From Solobacterium sp. UBA636 (GTDB taxonomy: Bacteria; Bacillota_I; Bacilli_A; Erysipelotrichales; Erysipelotrichaceae): 13,017 nucleotides of DNA. The notes beneath the pieces are model-generated. The model was not told the DNA's origin. It made no database searches and worked only from the letters and a program-made list of their open reading frames with translations. Where the stretch lies: contig DBOW01000117.1 of assembly GCA_002299675.1 (NCBI GenBank), forward strand, positions 10,221-23,237. The letters are read 5' to 3'. This document shows positions 6,057 through 13,017 of this stretch, one piece after another (the first letter of the stretch is position 1; the number at the start of each line of letters is the position of its first letter). A program made the translations under genes and the position numbers.

Positions 6057-6950
6057 ATGTTTAAGATTGTAACTGATTCAGCCTGGGACAGACCGATTGA
6101 AATGGCCAATGAACTGGGTGTTACTGTAGTGCCTTTCTATGTTTCTTTTGATGATAAAAACTATCTTAAGGAGCATGTTGATATTGAAGTTGATGAGTTC
6201 TACAAAACAATGGTAGAAACCAGATGTTTTGCCAAGACTTCGCTTCCTTCAATTCAGGACTATGTTGATACCTTTAAGCCTATGGCTGAGGAAGGCTATG
6301 ATATTCTGTGCTACACAATCTCCAAGAAACTGTCAGGTTCATTTAATTCAGCCAATATTGCTTCACAGATTGTGATGGATGAATATCCAGACCGCAATAT
6401 CAAGGTTTTTGATTCTACCCTCGTTACTCTGTCTCAGGGTGACTGGATTATTATGGCAGCCAATATGGCTTTAAATGGTTCTACAATGGAAGAAATCATC
6501 AATGCCCAGGATCTCTGTCTTCCTACTTCCCGTATCTTTTTCTCAGTTGACAATCTTGACTATCTGATACATGGTGGAAGAGTAGGCAAGGCTATGGGCA
6601 AGTCAGCCAATCTTCTTGGCTTAAAGCCAATTATTGTGGTTAAGGATGGCGAACTTTTCTCAGAAGGCGTAGTAAGAGGGAAGAAGGCCTCTTACCGCAA
6701 ATGTATTGATAAGCTGATAGAATATATCAAAGAAACTACCAACAGTCCATCTTCATATGTTTTCTCTGCAACATCAGCCTATGATGTGGAAGACAGAAAT
6801 ATATTAAAAGAAATGCTGAAGGAAGCTCTCAGGGAAAACTGGCCAGACTTTGATGAAGAAATAAGCACCTGCCAGATAGGCTGTACAATTGGTGTACATA
6901 CCGGACCAACCGCCTTTGGAGTATCGGCAATCAGGAAAGTGAGTGATTAA
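6057..6950 (+). CDS. DegV-family fatty-acid-binding protein (FakB-like), first copy
   Basis: DegV/FakB proteins hold a fatty acid in the cytoplasm; FakB members present it to the kinase FakA, which makes acyl-phosphate for phospholipid synthesis. This copy has 297 residues and the family marks in order: TDS (6-8), TSLPS (61-65), KLSGSFNSA (91-99), FDST (118-121), LDYLIHGGRVGK (167-178) and HTGP (281-284). The positions thought to bind the carboxylate (T61, S93, H281) are conserved, so it looks able to bind a fatty acid. It has AAGGAG six bases before the ATG and its own promoter. The second copy follows four bases after its stop. FakA is not in the window, and the ligand cannot be predicted. 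Confidence 0.88.
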   Translation: MFKIVTDSAWDRPIEMANELGVTVVPFYVSFDDKNYLKEHVDIEVDEFYKTMVETRCFAKTSLPSIQDYVDTFKPMAEEGYDILCYTISKKLSGSFNSANIASQIVMDEYPDRNIKVFDSTLVTLSQGDWIIMAANMALNGSTMEEIINAQDLCLPTSRIFFSVDNLDYLIHGGRVGKAMGKSANLLGLKPIIVVKDGELFSEGVVRGKKASYRKCIDKLIEYIKETTNSPSSYVFSATSAYDVEDRNILKEMLKEALRENWPDFDEEISTCQIGCTIGVHTGPTAFGVSAIRKVSD

Positions 6951-6954
6951 CATT

Positions 6955-7797
6955 ATGAAAGATTTTGTAGTACTGATGGACACAGTAGGGGATTTAAGTC
7001 CTGAACTGTTAGAAAGAGAAGAAGTAGAAACCATACCTCTTACTTTAAGATTTGATAATGAAGAACTTGTTGCGGAATATGGCATTGACCCAAAGCTTAT
7101 TCTGGAAAAAGTTAAAACATCCAGGGAATGTCCAAAGACAGCCTGTCCGGCACCTGGAGACTTTATCAGCTTTTTTGAGAAATATGAAGGCAAGAGAATC
7201 TATGTAGTGACTCTTTCTTCTAAACTCTCTGGTTCATATTCAAGTGCTGTGATGGCAAAGGACATATATCTGGAAGATAATCCGCACGCCAGTATTAAAG
7301 TTTTCGACTCGCTTTCAGCTTCAGCTGGTCAGGGTTTAATTGTATCGATGATACTGCAGCTTGAAGATACATTTAAACAGTTTAATGAAGTCTGTTCAAG
7401 GATTGAAGAATTCATTAAAAACATGTGCACCATCTTTGTTTTAGAGGATCTGACATTTTTGGAAAAGAATGGAAGACTCAAAGGTGTGATGCTTATGGCG
7501 TCTAAACTCTTGAGTATTTCACCAATACTGGAAGGTAAAGAAGGAGAAATTGTCTTAAAAGACAAGGCTATAGGCAATGTAAGAGCCATTGATAAGATGA
7601 TTGGCTTTGTGCTTGAGGATATGAAGAATCTCGATATTAAAGTAATGCAGATATCACACTGCAACGCCTTAAACAAAGCCAACAAGATTAAGGATGCCAT
7701 CCTTGAGAAATTCCCTGACATTAAAGTGGTAATTGCCCATACTGGACCTATCGCTTCTTTCTATGCCGGTGATAAGGGTATTGTCTGTTCGTATTAG
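6955..7797 (+). CDS. DegV-family fatty-acid-binding protein, second, divergent copy
   Basis: A second DegV-fold protein of 280 residues, only distantly similar to its neighbour. Visible marks: MDT (8-10) in place of the usual TDS, KTACPAPGDF (61-70), KLSGSYSSA (90-98), FDS (117-119), FLEKNGRLKG (168-177) and HTGP (262-265). The T-S-x-P motif has become T-A-C-P, but T62, S92 and H262 are kept, so ligand binding is likely but perhaps with altered preference. The start is uncertain: GTG 6943 would overlap the upstream gene by eight bases and has AGGAA five bases before it. ATG 6955 is chosen because it puts the first beta strand and the T62/S92 positions where the family has them. It is probably co-transcribed with the first copy. 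Confidence 0.85.
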   Translation: MKDFVVLMDTVGDLSPELLEREEVETIPLTLRFDNEELVAEYGIDPKLILEKVKTSRECPKTACPAPGDFISFFEKYEGKRIYVVTLSSKLSGSYSSAVMAKDIYLEDNPHASIKVFDSLSASAGQGLIVSMILQLEDTFKQFNEVCSRIEEFIKNMCTIFVLEDLTFLEKNGRLKGVMLMASKLLSISPILEGKEGEIVLKDKAIGNVRAIDKMIGFVLEDMKNLDIKVMQISHCNALNKANKIKDAILEKFPDIKVVIAHTGPIASFYAGDKGIVCSY

Positions 7798-7803
7798 ATT
7801 TAG

Positions 7804-7847
7804 AAGTCTTTTCCCTGTATAATAATAAACATGGAAAAGACTTTTAT
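7804..7847 (+). other. Inverted repeat enclosing the addB start; possible degV terminator
   Basis: AAGTCTTTTCC (7804-7814) and GGAAAAGACTT (7833-7843) are perfect reverse complements. The pairing extends to TAG at 7801-7803 with TTA at 7844-7846 if one G-U pair is allowed. The 18-base loop (7815-7832) contains the candidate -10 box and the AT of the addB start codon; the 3' arm encodes its first residues and is followed by TTTTATTT. In a transcript coming from the degV genes this would fold as a weak terminator and bury the addB start. Confidence 0.6.
7818..7823 (+). promoter_or_regulatory. -10 box of a probable leaderless addB promoter
   Basis: TATAAT at 7818-7823 ends seven bases before the addB ATG (7831), so transcription would begin at about 7829-7831, on or next to the start codon. 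No Shine-Dalgarno lies in the 33-base gap after the second DegV gene, which fits a leaderless message. The -35 region (about 7794-7800) is weak. Confidence 0.5.
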
Positions 7848-10281
7848 TTATGTTCCTGATGTTAATGAAAATGAATATCTTTTATCTTTAAACAGAGCAG
7901 GGAAAAATCTCTTTAATGTTCAGATAGTTAATTCACTGAAACTGGCTAAAGAAGCTTTGATGTTTGCTGATTATGAATTAATCGATGCTCTTGCGTCAAG
8001 ATGTCTTTTGTACAGTTTGTGCAAAGATATTGAAGAATACAAGGATATAAACTATGAAGACTGCAACAAGCTCTATAACGCTCTGTGTACAGCCAGAAGC
8101 CTGATTGAAGATAATGAAGTTCAAGAGTTTGAAAGAATCTTCTCGGATGGAGAATTTAAAGAAAAGAACACGGCCTTTTTAAAGCTTTACAAAGCCTATA
8201 TGAGCTATTTAACGCAAAATGGTATAGATGATACTATTTCCCTTATTCGTAAAGCTATCGCCTTAAATTCCCCCTTATCAGAAAAACTGACAGTATTTAC
8301 AGAATATAATCTGTCCCCATTAGAAAAAAGACTGCTTAAAACCCTGTTCAAAAATATCCAGTATACTACATATCACGAATATCTTGGTCTTGAAGATAAA
8401 TATAAGACAGACAGTTTCCTTTCTTTCTATGGCTTTAATAATGAAATAGAATATACCCTGAACTACATCATTCAGAATAAAATTCCCTATGGTCTATGCA
8501 ATATATTGTGCATAGATTCCAAATATCTGCCGGTACTGCAGACTTACTCTAAACTTTATGACATTCCCATGTCCTTTCATACCGGCTATAGAGTCAAAGA
8601 CTCCCAGGCCTATAAACTCTTAAATCTGCTTCATAGCTGGAATGAAGAAGAATTCTACAGCTTTGACAGCCTTAAACGCTTTGTTCATTCTCCTTATTTT
8701 GATTTAAGAAAACTTGAAGAAGATACAGCCTTAACAATTAAAGACAGCTATCTTAAACAGCTCTCTGATCTTAAAATTGGTATTGATAACCATGAGAATC
8801 TGAATATCTTCAAAGAAGTTTCAGATGAAACAGAATATGAGAATATAGAAAATATTGCCGCCTGTTTTTCATCTTATGCAGACATTATTGACAAATATAC
8901 GCTTTGTCTTGATGACTTCGATACCTCAGCCAGAGAATATATCTGCGATTACCTTAAAAAGACCAGAAACATACCTTTGAGCGAAACTCTGGAAAGCCTG
9001 GGCAGTGTCTATCTCAAAAAAGAAAAATATAGAGCTGATGCCCTCAATATCATCTCTATAGATGATGCACTGAACTGCTTCAATAAATATCTTTTTATCA
9101 TGGGGCTCAATGCCTCTGTATTCCCAGGCAAAGTCCTTGAAAACTATATACTTCTGGACTCAGACCTTGAAAGATTCAATATTAAAGACGCCCCTTATTC
9201 ATATGAAACAATTGAAATAAACAAGAAAAAACTCAATGACATTATACATATCTATTCATCAGTAAATTCTAATATCAGCTTATCATTTTCTGAATTTAAC
9301 TTAAATGACCTGAAAGAAGAAAATGCCTCCTCAATATTATTTGAAATCTATAAGAAACAGAGTCTTGATGATGATATAGATAAATTTAATTCAGTAATTG
9401 AACACCATGGCTTCTTTGAAACACCTCTGTCACTTTGCCAGAATGCCGGTCTGTCTTATCTTAATGGTGAACTGATTGACACCTCTTTTGAAGACAAATC
9501 TGAACCATATATGCCTAAAGAAGAACTGCTGTTGTCACCAACTGGACTGGAAAGATTTTTTGACTGTCCCAAATACTTCTATTATCGCTATATTCTTAAA
9601 CTAAAAGAAGATGAAACAGATGACCCTTTACAGATACTGGAAGGTTCAGCCACCGGTACTATGGTTCATGCGGCAATGGAAGAATATGGAAATGACCCCA
9701 CAAAGGATTCAGACAGAGCTTTTAACTATGCCTCAAATATTTTTGATGATTATCTAAAAAGACGTATACCTTTAAACAGTGCCGGGGTTAAACAGCTCAA
9801 AGACGATTATCTGAATATGGTAAAAAACGGTCTTGATTCAGATCCGGGCAATGAGATACTTGCCAGTGAAAAAGAAATAGACTTCTACTGCAAAGGACTT
9901 CATTTCAGAGGCTTTGTAGATCGAATAGAAAAAATAAACGAAAACGAATATATCATAATCGACTATAAAACCTATTCCGATGTAAAAAATAAACAGGACG
10001 ATATAGATTCCTGCCTGCAGATTATTCTTTATGCCTATGGGCTTGAAACAATGGGCTATAAAGTAAAATACTGCGAATATCGCTATCTGAACAACCGCAG
10101 AAAAATACGCACTTACTACAGTGAAGATATGAAAGATAAACTCTTAAACAAAATAGATATTTTTAAAGAATCTTTAAACAGCGGAAACTATCCATGGGCT
10201 AAAGAAGAAGATAGCTGTACCTTCTGTGGCTTTAGAAAGATCTGCAGAAGAAAGGAAGAAAATGGAACAGATACAGACTGA
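7831..10281 (+). CDS. addB: AddB/RexB-like helicase-nuclease subunit with Fe-S nuclease domain
   Basis: This is the B subunit of an AddAB-type complex, which processes double-strand DNA ends to single strands for RecA. At 816 residues it is shorter than B. subtilis AddB (about 1,160). The N terminus opens without the Walker A loop found in Bacillus AddB, so this subunit probably does not hydrolyse ATP. A UvrD-like fold is still suggested by MGLNASVFPG (around 430) and a following LLDSDLERF. The C terminus holds a PD-(D/E)XK nuclease: H613 (MVHAAME), D697 (GFVDRI), D711-Y712-K713 (IIDYKTY) and Q730/Y734 (QIILY). Four cysteines, C579 (DCPKYFYYRY), C796, C799 and C805 (CTFCGFRKIC), match the iron-sulfur staple of AddB. 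It has no Shine-Dalgarno and a likely leaderless start. It overlaps addA by 20 bases, so the assignment rests on both motifs and partner. Confidence 0.85.
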   Translation: MEKTFIYVPDVNENEYLLSLNRAGKNLFNVQIVNSLKLAKEALMFADYELIDALASRCLLYSLCKDIEEYKDINYEDCNKLYNALCTARSLIEDNEVQEFERIFSDGEFKEKNTAFLKLYKAYMSYLTQNGIDDTISLIRKAIALNSPLSEKLTVFTEYNLSPLEKRLLKTLFKNIQYTTYHEYLGLEDKYKTDSFLSFYGFNNEIEYTLNYIIQNKIPYGLCNILCIDSKYLPVLQTYSKLYDIPMSFHTGYRVKDSQAYKLLNLLHSWNEEEFYSFDSLKRFVHSPYFDLRKLEEDTALTIKDSYLKQLSDLKIGIDNHENLNIFKEVSDETEYENIENIAACFSSYADIIDKYTLCLDDFDTSAREYICDYLKKTRNIPLSETLESLGSVYLKKEKYRADALNIISIDDALNCFNKYLFIMGLNASVFPGKVLENYILLDSDLERFNIKDAPYSYETIEINKKKLNDIIHIYSSVNSNISLSFSEFNLNDLKEENASSILFEIYKKQSLDDDIDKFNSVIEHHGFFETPLSLCQNAGLSYLNGELIDTSFEDKSEPYMPKEELLLSPTGLERFFDCPKYFYYRYILKLKEDETDDPLQILEGSATGTMVHAAMEEYGNDPTKDSDRAFNYASNIFDDYLKRRIPLNSAGVKQLKDDYLNMVKNGLDSDPGNEILASEKEIDFYCKGLHFRGFVDRIEKINENEYIIIDYKTYSDVKNKQDDIDSCLQIILYAYGLETMGYKVKYCEYRYLNNRRKIRTYYSEDMKDKLLNKIDIFKESLNSGNYPWAKEEDSCTFCGFRKICRRKEENGTDTD

Positions 10282-13017
10282 TTTAATATCCCGTGAAAAA
10301 ATTATTCACAATATAAATCATAACTACTTTGTCGAAGCTGGAGCAGGTTCGGGAAAGACAACGGTTTTAGTCAAGCGCATAGTCTCAATGATAGAGCAGG
10401 GCATCGATATTTCCAGAATCTGTGCCATTACTTTTACCAAGGCTGCGGCCAATGAATTTTACTCAAGACTGCAGTCCGCACTGGCTAAAAGGTCAAAAGC
10501 CGAAACAGTCAAGGATTTTGTCTATGATCCCCTGGAACTGGACAACCCAAGTGACATCAGCCGTCAAAGATGTGCTGAAGCTCTCAGAAATATCGATATG
10601 GCCTTCTTGGGCACCATTGACTCATTCTGCAACATGGTAGAAAGCGAACATCCAAGTGCCATTGGCATACCCTCATCCGCATCCGTTATTGATGATGATG
10701 AATTAAGAAAACAGCTGCTCATTGAATATAAAAAAATAGAATCAGGGAAATATGGTGAAACATTGAGGGAAGAAGCTCATAACTTCAAAAACTATCACAA
10801 AAATGCAGAAAAAGCCTTTGTTGAAAGCTTTATCTGCCTGATGTCTAACCGAAGCTTTCCTGTAAAATATGAAAAACCACGAAAAGAACTTACACTTGGC
10901 AAAGAAATATCAGCTCTTAAATCGCTGATTGCATATCTTAAGGATCACCCTGAATGCCTGCTGGAAAATGAACAGAAAGCCAGGGATTCTAAAGAAGCAC
11001 TGGATAACTTCTATTATGTCTTCGAGAAAAAATACGATAATATTCCGCTTTTGATTAGAGCTCTTAAAGCTGTATCCAGATTAAGAATATCGCCTAATAA
11101 TCCAGAAGTAATTGAAAACTATCCTGATTTTCTTAAAGCACATGATGCAAAAAAACTTAAACATTACTGTTTCTCTGAAAAGTTCGATGAACTGTTAAAC
11201 AGAATTACTGAGCAGCAGTATTCAGTAACTGTAGATTTCATTCTGCATTGTCAGGATCTGATTCTGGATAAATTCAAGAAAGAAGGAAAGCTTACTTTCT
11301 ATGACTACCTGTTATATCTTAGAAACGCCTTAAGAGAAGATGCGCAAAGTGGCGGCAGGCTCATAAAACATATCTATTCAAGACATTCCTATTATCTGAT
11401 TGATGAATTTCAGGATACCGATCCCTTACAGGTACAGATATTCTTTTATCTGGCTGCCTCTAAAATTGATCCAAGATGGGACAGATGTATTCCTTATCCT
11501 GGATCACTGTTTATCGTCGGTGACCCTAAACAGTCCATCTACCGTTTTAAGAATGCCGATGTTTCTAATTTTCTGAATGTACGCTCTCTTTTTAAGGGAG
11601 AAAGAGGAGAAGCACTTTATCTTTACCAGAATTTTCGTTCAGCAGATGTCATTAAACAGTATTTTAACCGCACATTTGAGAAACTTCTGCCGGCAGATAC
11701 TTTTGAACAGGCAAAATATCCACCGATTCCGGTAAACGGTGAAATAAAAGATGATCTCTCTAATGCCTACTACTATGAAGTGAATGATACTGATGAAGAC
11801 TTAGATGCGGTAGTAAATATTATCCTGAGTCTCTATAATGATGAACAGTACCAGATATATGATCGAAATATCAGATCATTAAGAAAACTGGATTATAAAG
11901 ACTTCATGATTATTACTCCGGGAAAAACCAGACTGACACTCTATACCCAGAAACTCAAGTCCATGAATATTCCTTTCTTTGTAGAAGGCAGATTTGACTA
12001 CAATGATTCTCTGGTGCTTACAAACCTTATCAAGCTTTTTGAGGCTGTCAGTACAGATGACAATAAAGCTCTCTATAATGTACTCTCAGGTGAACTGTTT
12101 AATTTCACTGATAAAGAAATATATACCGATAATTATGATGTAAACAATTCGAAACAGCTCATAGAAAAGCTGAAACTAAAATCCAGAGCTTTAAACCCCT
12201 CAGAAATTATTGCCATGTTTCTAAAAGAACTAAATCCCTTTATTGAACTGGGCAATGAAAATATGGAATATGTCTACTATCTGATAGAACAGCTCAGAAC
12301 CAGGGAAAACACTGGTGAAATAGTTACTGTCTTTGATGCCATGACTTTCTTTGACAGGATTTTAAATGATAACGACATAGAACGCTATCCAGATCTTTCT
12401 AAATCCTCCAACAAGGTTCATTTAGCCAATCTGCATAAAGTAAAGGGCCTGGAAGCTCCGGTGGTTATACTGGCTGCGCCATCCAGAAAGTCCAATAAAG
12501 CTTCTTCAAGATGTGACAAAAATGATGAATGCATCTATCAGTTTGCGATAAACCCAAAAGGTGCCTATGCGCCAATTGTCAAAACCGATAAGTATGAAGA
12601 TGAAAAAACAGAAGAAGAAAATTCTCTCAAAGAAGAAGAAAAACGTCTGGTCTATGTAGCAGCTACAAGAGCCAGAAACATCCTGATAGTCGGTTTAAAC
12701 AGGACAAAAAGCGGAACATATTCCACTTCTAATATCTGGTATCCGCTTTTTGATGGAGGTCTCTACAATCTTGGAAACAGACTGAAGGATGCCAGAACAG
12801 TTCCTGATAAAAGGAAGCTCATTAAATCTTCCGAAGTAGATCCGCAAAGTGACTATAACGATGAAAGCTCAAGAGTGAAAGTCCTTGACAGAATAGTTCC
12901 ATCAGCCTTAACTGAATATGAACATACAGCTGAAAAAATAAACACTAAAAAAGACCCACTGCTTTTAGGAAGCATCGTTCACAGATTAATGGAGTTATGT
13001 GTAAAATATGATTTCAG
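10262..13017 (+). CDS. addA: AddA-type UvrD-like helicase-nuclease subunit (3' end outside window)
   Basis: The frame stays open from ATG 10262 to the window edge: 918 complete codons out of an expected 1,150-1,250. It is the motor and second nuclease of AddAB. Superfamily 1A motifs are complete: Walker A AGAGSGKTT (26-34), Ia with TFTKAAANEF, GTIDSF, motif II DEFQDTD (381-387), motif III GDPKQSIYR (420-428), motif IV QNFRS (456-460), motif V HKVKGLE (725-731) and motif VI VAATRAR (799-805). GSIVHRLMEL (903-912) is the first motif of the C-terminal PD-(D/E)XK nuclease; its catalytic residues lie past the edge. AAAGGAAG (10251-10258), inside the addB coding end, is a strong ribosome site. The 20-base overlap with addB implies coupled, balanced synthesis of both subunits. 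Helicase identity is certain; AddA over UvrD/PcrA follows from the DEFQDTD/GDPKQSIYR variants, length and partner. Confidence 0.93.
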   Translation, partial: MEQIQTDLISREKIIHNINHNYFVEAGAGSGKTTVLVKRIVSMIEQGIDISRICAITFTKAAANEFYSRLQSALAKRSKAETVKDFVYDPLELDNPSDISRQRCAEALRNIDMAFLGTIDSFCNMVESEHPSAIGIPSSASVIDDDELRKQLLIEYKKIESGKYGETLREEAHNFKNYHKNAEKAFVESFICLMSNRSFPVKYEKPRKELTLGKEISALKSLIAYLKDHPECLLENEQKARDSKEALDNFYYVFEKKYDNIPLLIRALKAVSRLRISPNNPEVIENYPDFLKAHDAKKLKHYCFSEKFDELLNRITEQQYSVTVDFILHCQDLILDKFKKEGKLTFYDYLLYLRNALREDAQSGGRLIKHIYSRHSYYLIDEFQDTDPLQVQIFFYLAASKIDPRWDRCIPYPGSLFIVGDPKQSIYRFKNADVSNFLNVRSLFKGERGEALYLYQNFRSADVIKQYFNRTFEKLLPADTFEQAKYPPIPVNGEIKDDLSNAYYYEVNDTDEDLDAVVNIILSLYNDEQYQIYDRNIRSLRKLDYKDFMIITPGKTRLTLYTQKLKSMNIPFFVEGRFDYNDSLVLTNLIKLFEAVSTDDNKALYNVLSGELFNFTDKEIYTDNYDVNNSKQLIEKLKLKSRALNPSEIIAMFLKELNPFIELGNENMEYVYYLIEQLRTRENTGEIVTVFDAMTFFDRILNDNDIERYPDLSKSSNKVHLANLHKVKGLEAPVVILAAPSRKSNKASSRCDKNDECIYQFAINPKGAYAPIVKTDKYEDEKTEEENSLKEEEKRLVYVAATRARNILIVGLNRTKSGTYSTSNIWYPLFDGGLYNLGNRLKDARTVPDKRKLIKSSEVDPQSDYNDESSRVKVLDRIVPSALTEYEHTAEKINTKKDPLLLGSIVHRLMELCVKYDF

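Noticed and set aside
6615..6635. TTGGCTT-A-AAGCCAA palindrome inside the first degV gene
   Set aside because: Short coding palindrome with a one-base loop that cannot fold as such in RNA, and it has no relation to a gene edge.
8493..8516. 8-bp inverted repeat TCTATGCA/TGCATAGA inside addB
   Set aside because: AT-rich, short, without a T run, in the middle of a coding sequence and not near a gene boundary; it could easily arise by chance.
10422..10640. 72-codon frame in another phase inside addA
   Set aside because: Shadow of the long addA frame, with no ribosome site and no recognisable product.
1..13017. New defence system, mobile element, CRISPR array or gene cluster
   Set aside because: Every gene belongs to a known housekeeping family in the same orientation. 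No spaced direct repeats, transposase, integrase, tRNA-associated attachment site or atypical composition block was seen.

Overview
The window is a stretch of chromosome from a low-GC, anaerobic member of the Bacillota (Firmicutes). Three signs point there: a pyruvate:ferredoxin oxidoreductase gene, an RNase P RNA with the Bacillus-type (type B) core next to gpsB, and the Bacillus-like order pgsA-recA-rny-ymdB. TGA is used as a stop (pgsA and addB end in it), so this is not a recoded mollicute. An Erysipelotrichia-like lineage would fit the short AddB and the compact housekeeping set, but that placement is inference. Every gene is on the + strand, and there is no insertion sequence, CRISPR array, tRNA, phage gene or foreign-looking island.

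Layout. 1-1050 is the C-terminal part of pyruvate:ferredoxin oxidoreductase, closed by a strong terminator. 1125-1842 holds a promoter, the cell-division regulator gpsB and the RNase P RNA gene rnpB, ended by a second terminator. The RNase P P1 helix appears to run into the last codons of gpsB. 1871-3590 holds pgsA (phosphatidylglycerophosphate synthase) and recA, ended by a terminator whose stem includes the recA stop codon. 3606-6000 holds a promoter, then rny (RNase Y) and ymdB (metallophosphodiesterase) two bases apart. A perfect GC-rich hairpin with a T run lies just inside ymdB. 6001-7797 holds a promoter with an inverted repeat in its spacer, then two divergent DegV-family (fatty-acid-binding) genes in tandem. 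7804-13017 holds addB and addA, which overlap by 20 bases; addA runs off the right edge.

How the genes relate. RNase P and RNase Y are core RNA-processing enzymes. YmdB is the usual neighbour of RNase Y. RecA loads on the single-stranded DNA that AddAB-type helicase-nucleases produce, so recA and addAB serve the same double-strand-break repair pathway although they are separate transcription units here. PgsA and the DegV proteins touch phospholipid and fatty-acid metabolism.

The coding content is ordinary housekeeping, and I see no new multi-gene system. The less ordinary signals are RNA-level: (1) the gpsB/rnpB overlap through the P1 helix; (2) the terminator-like hairpin inside the first codons of ymdB; and (3) an 11-bp perfect inverted repeat that encloses the -10 box and start codon of addB, a gene with no Shine-Dalgarno sequence and a likely leaderless transcript. 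AddB itself is short and lacks an N-terminal Walker A motif, yet keeps its nuclease residues and four iron-sulfur cysteines.
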